Source: Zymoseptoria tritici IPO323 (lineage: Eukaryota; Ascomycota; Dothideomycetes; Mycosphaerellales; Mycosphaerellaceae). Taken from it: DNA of 64,000 bases. The stretch covers positions 868,001 to 932,000 of the forward strand of contig NC_018215.1 in NCBI RefSeq assembly GCF_000219625.1. Direction: 5' to 3'. Below, piece after piece: positions 10,794 through 18,895 of this stretch (position 1 is its first letter; every line of letters starts with the position of its first letter). The position numbers were made by a program, and so were the translations under genes. Under the pieces are notes generated by a model. The model was not told the DNA's origin and ran no database searches. It saw only the letters and a list, made by a program, of their open reading frames with translations.

Positions 10794-13100
10794 TCAAACC
10801 ACAACAAACCTCATCCCCACCACAAGCTCATCCTCGTCGAATATACCTGGCCTCGACTTGGTGGTCTGGCGCTGCATGCCCGGTCCAGCATAGGTAAGCA
10901 CGCTGCCCCGACACAGCTCGGGCGGCTGAAAGGCAGCGAGAGCTTCTTCGCCTGTGCCTTCGTCGGGCGAGGGTTTCGGAGCGGGCGTAGAGGCCGCGCG
11001 GCTTCTAGCCTTTGACTTTCTCTTAGGGCTGATACTCGTGGGCTGTGGAGTCTCGCCGAGCAGCGATTCTTGCTCGAGAGGCGTCATTGTCGCTTCGTCC
11101 TGAGCTGGGTTACCTTCAGATAATTGGCTTTGCTCCTCTTTCTGTGGCGTAGCTAAGATGCTCGGAGTCCGTCCCAGTGCTTCAGTATCGCAGTCGCTTG
11201 GCTTCTTCTTCTCAAGGCTCGGCCCAGAGTCCTGTGGCACCAGCTTGCCTAACACTGGCGGCGGCGCCATCACGGGCGGAGACAAAGCAGTCTTCTTCGT
11301 AGGCTGGCGATGCGCTGAGAGGGAAGAGACTCGACTTGCAAGACGTCCATCTGGCGTCGCACCTTGATCAATCAACATGTGCATCCGCTGCTGGGCCTCC
11401 ATAGCGATTGGATCGTCCTCAACGTCCTGCATGGAGACATGTTCATCTTGATGGACCCTGCTGTCCTTCCTAGCCCTCTTACGAGGAGGCTCAGCCTTGA
11501 CAGGAGACGCTGGTGCATCACTGCTGCTGATTGCTTCCAAGACCTCAGCAATGGCGACTTCCTGATTCTCCACGCTCATCTTGCGAATATCATTCAACCG
11601 CTCGGTGATGGTCTTGCACATGGATGGTTTTCCACGCTTGCTGTGCCACTGCCTCGCCAGGGACATCTTGTCTGGCGGAATGCCGAGCTTGTCGGCGAAT
11701 ATCTGGATCTTCGACTTGGGCTGTGCATCTGCGACTTGGAGTGATTCGTCGACGGGCTCCTGAACAGGTGGTACAGTGTTATCTTCAACGACGGCACTGC
11801 GGGTTCGCCGTGCCAATGGTATGGCAGGCGAAGTGGATGGCGGGATTTGGGCGAGATGCTCGCTCGACAACTCAGACGTGTCGGCGACTTGACTGGCTGT
11901 TGGTAAAGCATTGAAGGAGACTGGTGCGGACATGTTTTCAGAGCTCGAAACCGTCGTGGCAGTGGTGGAGTGATCTGGCAGCTGTGTGTCCACAAACGGA
12001 TCATCCTCCGGCTCATTGATGTCTTCAAGTGTCCCAGCACCATACTTTGTGGAGAGCATTGCACGAGGGCTTGTCAGATAGCCGTGTATAGGCCCTTGTT
12101 TAGAGCCTTTGCCAGTCGTGATGATGACATCGAGAACGCCCAGATTGGCGCAGTCCTTCAATCGATCGGGCAGAGCGAGACTCGACAACGAAGAGAGGTA
12201 TTGCGCGGTGGGCGAAAGCTGGTCCCGCTTGTCGACGCCCCTGGTCTTCACGTGGTCCACCAGGAGCGCGCTGATGCCGGCCCACCGCTGCGCTGCTGTA
12301 AGATCACTGCTTTCGCCCTGACCGAGCGCTTGATAGATCCACGGCTTGGCAATTTGTTTGTGTATCCTCGTGCCAGAAAACTTGTGCTTGTGATCGGTCC
12401 CTGAACGTTGATAGTTGATGAAGTGTGAGTCGGCCAGCTGGCCGTTAAGGAACAGCTCGATCTTCATGTCCGGAAAGCGCATATCACCACGCTTCCTGTT
12501 GATTTTCTGTGGAAACGATTTCCTGCATGTTTGCACTTCGAGGACAAGCGCCTGAGGCGTAGAGAGCTGGTGAAGTGGGAGACCTTCGATTCGATTACTT
12601 GCAAAGGACTCGGACGACTCTCGGCCGGTGCCGTGCGCAGCGAGTGATGGGGCGACCTTCGAAGGCGTACCGCGGCGAGATGGTGCTAGCATGGTGGACC
12701 TTGCTTCAGTCGAAGGCGTAGCAGCCAGAGAAGTCAGTGGAGAGTCTGTCATATTCATCGAGGATCCTTCCTTGCGCAGATTTGGTGGCGCGAATGCTGG
12801 TAGACCAGACGACTCCCTGGTCTCGTCTCTTGTCACCCTCGGTCGACTGTGCTCGCTCGCCTCGACCACGAAGCACGGCAGATTTTCATCTTCTCCAATG
12901 AACTGCATCACACCTGTCTCGCTACCATCGCTGCCGATCGGACGCTCGCGCAACGGCTTGCCAGCAGCGAACACCTGCTCGATGCGCTTCCCCTCTCTGT
13001 TGAGTGCGCCGGGTCTTGTGTCGACTGTCTTGGTGACAGAGGTTTCGAGGTCGGCTAGGGAAAGTGTCGCTGTGACACCGCATGCGCTGTAGGTCGGCAT
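10794..13100 (-). CDS. Uncharacterised conserved fungal protein, 768 aa
   Basis: A single uninterrupted exon from ATG at 13100 to TGA at 10794. I do not recognise the family. The N-terminal 80 residues look folded. Residues about 185-340 form a second structured block (ELFLNGQLADSHFINYQ ... GTRIHKQIAKPWIYQAL ... LGVLDVIITTG). The rest is Ser/Pro/Glu-rich, low-complexity and probably disordered, with basic clusters such as PRKRARK that could act as nuclear localisation signals. The extreme C-terminus GIFDEDELVVGMRFVVV is hydrophobic and looks conserved. No signal peptide or membrane span. A nuclear scaffold or regulatory role is only a guess. Confidence 0.7.
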   Translation of the reverse strand: MPTYSACGVTATLSLADLETSVTKTVDTRPGALNREGKRIEQVFAAGKPLRERPIGSDGSETGVMQFIGEDENLPCFVVEASEHSRPRVTRDETRESSGLPAFAPPNLRKEGSSMNMTDSPLTSLAATPSTEARSTMLAPSRRGTPSKVAPSLAAHGTGRESSESFASNRIEGLPLHQLSTPQALVLEVQTCRKSFPQKINRKRGDMRFPDMKIELFLNGQLADSHFINYQRSGTDHKHKFSGTRIHKQIAKPWIYQALGQGESSDLTAAQRWAGISALLVDHVKTRGVDKRDQLSPTAQYLSSLSSLALPDRLKDCANLGVLDVIITTGKGSKQGPIHGYLTSPRAMLSTKYGAGTLEDINEPEDDPFVDTQLPDHSTTATTVSSSENMSAPVSFNALPTASQVADTSELSSEHLAQIPPSTSPAIPLARRTRSAVVEDNTVPPVQEPVDESLQVADAQPKSKIQIFADKLGIPPDKMSLARQWHSKRGKPSMCKTITERLNDIRKMSVENQEVAIAEVLEAISSSDAPASPVKAEPPRKRARKDSRVHQDEHVSMQDVEDDPIAMEAQQRMHMLIDQGATPDGRLASRVSSLSAHRQPTKKTALSPPVMAPPPVLGKLVPQDSGPSLEKKKPSDCDTEALGRTPSILATPQKEEQSQLSEGNPAQDEATMTPLEQESLLGETPQPTSISPKRKSKARSRAASTPAPKPSPDEGTGEEALAAFQPPELCRGSVLTYAGPGMQRQTTKSRPGIFDEDELVVGMRFVVV

Positions 13101-13419
13101 TGTGCTTCGTTGTCATCGGCCGGAGTTTTCATCGGAAGATGCGCATCTTTTGCTTATTGTGTGATTGAATTTGTCGGGACGAATTCATGACGCGAAGGGA
13201 GGCGCACTTTTGACCCCACTCAACGGGAAGAGCGTCTTTCCCGAAGCAGCAGGAACGACTTCGATATGTCTTGGCGTTGACTGCGCTTGACGTGGTGTCT
13301 CAATGAAGCGAGACACCATGGCAATGTCTGGACAGCCCGAAGCAGCACAACGCGATGTCTGCCAGAGGCTAGATTCACTAGAGCTCTCCGGAGAAACAGC
13401 TTGCGACTGTACCAACGTA
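13101..13419. other. Intergenic between two minus-strand unknown genes
   Basis: Upstream region of the 768-aa gene and 3' side of the next gene. Nothing else seen. Confidence 0.4.
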
Positions 13420-14431
13420 TCAACTCCCCGACCCACCACCCCATGCCCTACTCTCTGTAATGATCCCGATGTTTGGCTGCTCCAGACTGTCACCCAGCTC
13501 TACCACCGTCTTATCATAGACCCTCGCAATCTGCATGTCGAAGCTGTCGTCTTCCTCCTCATCCACATCGTCTTCTCCTCCCTCGAGGACCAGCTCCCCG
13601 TCCGTATCCGTGTCCATTCTGTCCGCATCCATATCCTCCTTGTCCTCCACCTCGAACTCGCCCTTCTTGAACGCCTCAACAATATTGACCCTCGTCCTCT
13701 CTACTAGACTCCTTATCCTGACCTTCTCCGTCCCACTGACGCCTCTAATTCCCTCAAACCCAGGCAACCTTTCCCCTGTCTCAACATCCCTTCCCTGCAA
13801 TAGACTCGCAAATGCATGGTCGAGCTTCCCCAACGTACGAAACAGACTCCTCGGCGTAGGCGGCATAGCCTGCACCACATTCCCGACCAACAACGCTATG
13901 CTGATCAAATATGGGACCTGCAACGACATCGTACCGCTCACCCACACCACGCCAATGAGCTCATCAAAGTCGCGACATGCCTCTTTCATGGTTGCGTAGC
14001 CTCGTACGTCGCCCCAAGCGTCGGCTTTCTCGCGGTCAATGTCGGACAGGAAGGCGGTGGAGGGTGTCGTACGTTTGGCGAACCGGCGTTGAATGTGTAG
14101 GAGTTTTTGGTCAACGTAGCGGATGAAGGTGCCTTCTTTTGTGCCGCCGGGTCGAAGAGGCGAGTCCCGTGGGTGGGGGAGCGTCGCGGAGGTGGTCGTG
14201 GAGGCTATGGATGAGGCGGGAGGAGAGAGAATGAAGTCGCCGCTCGGTTGGTGGGCATACATCGTGACTTTAGATGGCAGAGTGTGCCAGGCGTGAGAGA
14301 CGAGAGACTTGAGAGTGGCTGTCACTGCATTGACGAGGTGAAGCTGCTCACGCAGAGCTTGGCACTAGCATGTGATGAGAAGAGTCAAGTGAATACGTGC
14401 AACCTACCGAGCCAACATGTTTGGTACACAT
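13420..14431 (-). CDS. Uncharacterised conserved fungal protein, 322 aa
   Basis: Model: exon 1 14431-14408 (MCTKHVGS), a 43-nt intron 14365-14407 (GTAGGT ... CTAG), exon 2 14364-13420. The long frame without exon 1 has no ATG at its head, which is why I add exon 1. The sequence has a conserved core with a basic helix (YVDQKLLHIQRRFAKR), then DFDELIGVVWVSGT and SLQVPYLISIALLVGNVV, then LLQGRDVETGERLPGF and EKVRIRSLVERTRV. The C-terminus is acidic and disordered. I recall this combination from uncharacterised Pezizomycotina proteins but cannot assign a function. One hydrophobic stretch (about residues 165-182) could be buried or membrane-associated. Divergent from cdc20. Confidence 0.65.
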
Positions 14432-14859
14432 TCGTATCATCTATCGGTGTAGACTGGAAGCAGTTGAGTGGGTAGCCATGTCATATTCTCAAGAGTCTCT
14501 CTGCACACGAGGTTGATCGTCTTCAGAAGCCGGCCGGAAGTAGGTCCGCGAGCACTGTCTTCCATGTGCCGACGTAGAAGTCTCGCTGCATATCCTGGCT
14601 TTGCTTAGCGTGGTTGCTATGCCGTGCCTGAGATCAAAACACCAGACTTTCGAACATTTCCATCCTCTTCTCTTCCTCACCTCTACCACACCTCAATACT
14701 CTCCCACACGCTCTCAAGCTCTCACCAGCTTCAAGCCTTTCGGCTTCCCAAATCCATCAAACGGCATACTGCAAAATATTCGCGATCATACTAACCGGAC
14801 CTCTTAACTGAGTCCTCCACAGCGTCAAATCGACAAACCACCAAACATTCCCAGCGGAT
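14432..14859. other. Divergent promoter, 322-aa gene / cdc20
   Basis: Pyrimidine-rich tracts (CTTCTCTTCCTCACCTCTAC and similar, 14660-14760) lie upstream of cdc20, as is common in fungal promoters. No gene seen. Confidence 0.4.
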
Positions 14860-16713
14860 ATGGCAACTGCATCAGTATTCACCCCCATCAAACAACGCCG
14901 TGATGGCATCTTCTCCACCCGCCTCGCCGGTGGCCGTGCTGCCCTCACTCCCTCTCCGCAGACGCCCAAGGTCCAGGCCGTCGCAGAGGTCGGAGAGAGC
15001 ATCCACCATGGCAACGTCAACTTGATCTCCCGCTTCTCCCGTTCCGTGTCCAAGACGAACGTCCGAGACTCGCCCAAGTCCAACATCGCCGCCCGTCAGC
15101 CACTGTCGCCTCGCCGCCTCGACAACACCGCGAGCGACTTCACCCTCTCTGGCACCGGCGCCCGCCCAAGCACCGCGACATCAGCCAAGAACACCCCTTC
15201 GCGTGCTCGATCTGGACGATCTGGCTCAACTCACCGCACTCCCAAGCGCAGCCAGGGCAAGATCAACTACACCGCCGCTGACCGCTTCATCCCCAACCGG
15301 GATGCCAGCGAGGCCATCTCCTCCTCGGGCGCTGCCGTCAAGCTCGACAACGAACGCACACCTGGACGTCGTCCCAAGTCAAGCGCAGGTCAAGAAAGCT
15401 CTGCCACGCTTGCCGCCAACATCTCCAGCTCGTTCGACCTCGGCCGCCCACAATCCTCTTCCGATGCTACGGCATCGCTTTCTCTCGACGGCCTCAACCT
15501 GAACGACGATGAGGATGACGAGCCAAAGACAAAGCAGAGCCCAAACACCATTGCTTACCAGCAGTCGGTCGCTGAAGCCTGCGGTGTTAGCATGAAGCAG
15601 CGCATTCTTGCGTTCAAGCCTGCGGCACCAGAGTCGTCCCGTCCTATCGACCTTCGCTCTCAATACAACCGTCCTCTCAAGCCCACCGCCGCCTCCGCCT
15701 CGGCATCTCGCCGCCGTGTCCTCACCGCGCCTGAGCGCGTTCTTGACGCTCCAGGTCTTGTGGACGACTACTACCTCAACCTTCTCGACTGGTCTTCCGG
15801 CAACCAGGTCGCCATCGGCCTCGAGCGCAACGTCTACGTCTGGTCGGCCGAGTCCGGCTCCGTTTCCAGCCTGCTCGAGTGCCCAGCCGACACATACATC
15901 GCCTCCGTCAAGTGGAGCGGTGATGGTGCGTATGTCGCTGCCGGTCTCGGCACAGGTGAAGTTCAAATCTGGGACGTCGAGGACGGCACCAAGCTCCGCT
16001 CCATGTTCGGTCACGACACCCGCGTCAGCGCTATGGGCTGGAACAAGCACATCCTCTCCACCGGCGCCCGCTCCGGCCTCGTCTACAACCACGACGTCCG
16101 CATCGCTCAGCACAAGGTCGCCGAGCTCGTGTCCCACACCTCGGAGGTCTGCGGTCTTGAGTGGCGCGCCGACGGAGCCCAGCTCGCGACCGGCGGTAAC
16201 GACAACCTCGTCACCATCTGGGACGCCCGCGCCCTCAATGCTCCCAAGTTCCAAAAGACCAACCACCACGCCGCCGTCAAGGCCATCGCCTGGTGCCCAT
16301 GGCAATCCAACCTCCTCGCTACTGGAGGAGGTTCCCACGACCGCCACATCCACTTCTGGAACACCACCTCCGGCGCACGCGTCAACAGCATCGACACCGG
16401 CAGCCAAGTCACCTCTCTTCGATGGAGCAACACCTACAAGGAGCTCGTCTCATCGTCCGGCTTCCCTGACAACTCGCTCTCCATCTGGAGCTACCCTACC
16501 CTCGTCAAGAACATCGAGATCCCAGCCCACGAGTCTCGTGTCCTGCACTCGGCGCTCTCGCCTGATGGTCAGATGCTCGCTACTGCGGCTGCGGACGAGT
16601 CTCTCAAGTTCTGGAAGGTGTTTGAGAAGAAGCCTGGTCAGGGCAGCTTGATCGGTGGCACCTCTGGTTCTTCTGCCAAGGCTAGCTTGACCAAGGCTAC
16701 TACCATTCGCTAA
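14860..16713 (+). CDS. cdc20: APC/C activator Cdc20 (Slp1/Fizzy)
   Basis: A single exon of 617 aa. A disordered N-terminus carries the C-box DRFIPNR at residues 141-147. A middle region has YQQSVAEACGV and RILAFKPAAP, typical of Cdc20. Seven WD40 repeats then occupy about residues 295-605, including WDVEDGTKLR, WDARALNAPK and GGGSHDRHIHFWNT. The protein ends in Thr-Ile-Arg, the IR tail that docks on the APC/C TPR subunit. Cdc20 recruits securin and cyclin B to the anaphase-promoting complex and is the target of the spindle checkpoint. Cdh1 is the main alternative; the YQQSVAEACGV block and the overall N-terminus favour Cdc20. The complete lack of introns stands out beside intron-rich neighbours. 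Confidence 0.93.
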   Translation: MATASVFTPIKQRRDGIFSTRLAGGRAALTPSPQTPKVQAVAEVGESIHHGNVNLISRFSRSVSKTNVRDSPKSNIAARQPLSPRRLDNTASDFTLSGTGARPSTATSAKNTPSRARSGRSGSTHRTPKRSQGKINYTAADRFIPNRDASEAISSSGAAVKLDNERTPGRRPKSSAGQESSATLAANISSSFDLGRPQSSSDATASLSLDGLNLNDDEDDEPKTKQSPNTIAYQQSVAEACGVSMKQRILAFKPAAPESSRPIDLRSQYNRPLKPTAASASASRRRVLTAPERVLDAPGLVDDYYLNLLDWSSGNQVAIGLERNVYVWSAESGSVSSLLECPADTYIASVKWSGDGAYVAAGLGTGEVQIWDVEDGTKLRSMFGHDTRVSAMGWNKHILSTGARSGLVYNHDVRIAQHKVAELVSHTSEVCGLEWRADGAQLATGGNDNLVTIWDARALNAPKFQKTNHHAAVKAIAWCPWQSNLLATGGGSHDRHIHFWNTTSGARVNSIDTGSQVTSLRWSNTYKELVSSSGFPDNSLSIWSYPTLVKNIEIPAHESRVLHSALSPDGQMLATAAADESLKFWKVFEKKPGQGSLIGGTSGSSAKASLTKATTIR

Positions 16714-17164
16714 AGGAGTTCTGGCACAGTTCTTGCTTTGAGCTTTGCATACTTGGAGATGATGACATGGATGGATGAGATCATGTTCGCTTGCATGCGA
16801 TGATGAGTGCGCGGACAAATGTGTCGGATCAGTGCTTGGAAATTTTCGTTTTGGCTCGGCCGTGTCGTTGTTCAATTTTCTTTCGGACTCGCGGAAGGTC
16901 ATAGTTGAGAGAAGGCGGTTTCTTTGCTTGTAGTTCACTTGGAAATGGAACTATACAATCACACTCGTTTATCACTCACCTGTCCTCCTCCTCTTCTTCA
17001 TTCATTGGAGCAACGTCTCACTCTAAGCTACCACGGCAATTGTCCACAGAGATGTTGTTGTAGTGTTATGATATCAAAGTCATGTTTCATAGGAATACTT
17101 TGTTCTCATAATTCATTCCATCATAACCCATCCATCCTGCCCCCTCCCACTCTCTCCATCCTAC
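16714..17164. other. Convergent 3' flanks of cdc20 and rmd5
   Basis: Probable 3' UTRs of the two genes. No repeat or RNA gene recognised. Confidence 0.4.
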
Positions 17165-18475
17165 TCAAATATACACCCTCTTCGCCTCCCTCGGATGACA
17201 CTCCTGCGGACAATACGGACACTTCATCCTCGCTTTGCCCTTACTATGCGCCTCCAAACTCTCCCTCGCAATGACATGTCCACATGGCAACATCATCGGC
17301 GGATTCGCATCCGTGCCTTGCTCTTTACTCACGGGACACACGAAAATCTGATGGAACGCAAATCCATCCGGCAAGGGGGTTTCCACGGGTAATTCGTTGA
17401 CGCTCGTCCATTGTCCTCGACTGGCTTCTAGCACGCGTTCGACTTTGGTGAGGATGGGGAGGGCGATTCCACCGGCTGTGACGGCTGTGTAGAGTGGTGA
17501 GAGGGAGGAGAGGCCGAGAAGACCGCAGAATTCCCGGGTGAAGGATTCCGAGGCGGAGGTGTAGAGGGATGGGGTCTGGAAGAAGGTCGTGTAGGGTGAG
17601 GTTTGGAGAGAGGGGGAGAAGGCGAGGGAGCCGAGGAGGAGGGATGTTTCGTGGCGGTAGCGGGTGGAAAAGGCGGGAAAGGTGGTGCGGGCGTATTCGA
17701 GGGCGCGGAGGGGGCCGGAGAATGGGTCATCTGGAGAGGTGGTTTGGGGAGAAGTGTAGAGTTCGACGAATTTGAGGCGGGAGAGCTCGAATTCGAGGTT
17801 GGAGCCGCGGTGTTCGAGGGCGGAGGAGTTTTGAGCGGCCCAGGCTATGGCGGGGGAGAGATCGTGGTGGTTGCGGAGGGCGTCGAGGATGTGGTACATT
17901 TCGGCGAATTTGGTTTGCAGGCCTGTTGGGGAGTTGGGACTGCCGACGAGTTGTTCGATGCCGTCTTCGGGTGGGAGTTGTTGTTGTGAGTCTGGCATTT
18001 CTTCGTCTGTGCCTTCTGCTGTGCCTTCTGCTGTGCCTTCCATTTGTGTGTCTCCATCTACTACGCCTGATCTCACAGGGTTCTCTTGCACCTCTCGGAC
18101 GAAGGTCTTAGCAACGTCGAATTTCCCTTCCCTCAATAAATGCATAGCAATAGCTCGATTGATGAGCTGCGGCTGGCTGGCGAGCGCATCGTTCGAAGCT
18201 GTGGGTAGAACAGCGTTCTTGAACTTGTTGTCCAGCGCCTTCCGATAGGCGTTCAGGCCCTTGTTGACTTCTTTCAGATCGTCCTCCAGGTTCGTGAAGG
18301 ACTGTTTCACGGGTTTTTGAAGCTTGGCCAGGTGCAGAGGCGCCATGTCGGGATTGTCGGCAACGGCATCGCGGGCATTTTGGAGGAGGTCGATGAGCTT
18401 CTGGACGTCTGTGATGGCGGCGGAGAGGTTGCCCTTCTTCTCCTGCTGCTCGTGGGCGGCGATGAGGGCGTCCAT
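17165..18475 (-). CDS. rmd5: GID/CTLH E3 ubiquitin ligase subunit Rmd5 (Gid2)
   Basis: A single exon of 436 aa. The N-terminal 100 residues are helical. A LisH/CTLH-like part follows (NRAIAMHLLREGKFDVAKTFV), then a low-complexity insert rich in EGTAEGT repeats, then the CRA region (FAEMYHILDALRNHHDLSPAIAWAAQN). The C-terminal 60 residues form the unusual RING of this family: FVCPVSKEQ, MMLPCGHVIARESL, MKCPYCPQE. In yeast the GID complex degrades gluconeogenic enzymes after glucose addition, and Rmd5 with Fyv10 forms the catalytic module. The CPYC ending separates it from Fyv10. Divergent from the Stb6-like gene. Confidence 0.92.
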   Translation of the reverse strand: MDALIAAHEQQEKKGNLSAAITDVQKLIDLLQNARDAVADNPDMAPLHLAKLQKPVKQSFTNLEDDLKEVNKGLNAYRKALDNKFKNAVLPTASNDALASQPQLINRAIAMHLLREGKFDVAKTFVREVQENPVRSGVVDGDTQMEGTAEGTAEGTDEEMPDSQQQLPPEDGIEQLVGSPNSPTGLQTKFAEMYHILDALRNHHDLSPAIAWAAQNSSALEHRGSNLEFELSRLKFVELYTSPQTTSPDDPFSGPLRALEYARTTFPAFSTRYRHETSLLLGSLAFSPSLQTSPYTTFFQTPSLYTSASESFTREFCGLLGLSSLSPLYTAVTAGGIALPILTKVERVLEASRGQWTSVNELPVETPLPDGFAFHQIFVCPVSKEQGTDANPPMMLPCGHVIARESLEAHSKGKARMKCPYCPQECHPREAKRVYI

Positions 18476-18895
18476 GGTGAAATGTTGTGTTATGAGTCTG
18501 AGAATTCGGTCATGTCGAGTTCACGCGCTTCGGTATGGTGTGGATCGTGATCGGTGGATCGTGGTGGAGCAATCAATGGTCGTGACCGAACCGAGAGAGA
18601 GAGAATGAGAGATGCAGTCGTGAGGTCGAAGTTGTGGCTTTGTTTAGCCACGTGCGAGTGGCTGAATGAACCATGGATCACGTCTCCCTCGACCACAACT
18701 CCAGAGCACGCTACAGACATCGACATGAACAACGAATGACAAGAGTCGAAATTTAAATCAGATCACGAGGAGAATACCAGAGACTCCAGAGCGGCTGAAC
18801 TTGAATACCACGATACAAGTCGCAAGTCCAGTATGACGAGGAAATGGTCCGGGACGACATGAGTCCATGAGCAATCTCACCCGGAGACTTCCATC
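18476..18895. other. Divergent promoter, rmd5 / Stb6-like gene
   Basis: About 420 bp between divergent start codons. No gene or clear motif seen. Confidence 0.4.

Noticed and set aside
15379..16407. 342-codon minus-strand frame opposite cdc20
   Set aside because: It is the antisense of GC-rich WD40 codons, low in complexity and Val/Gly/Asp-rich.
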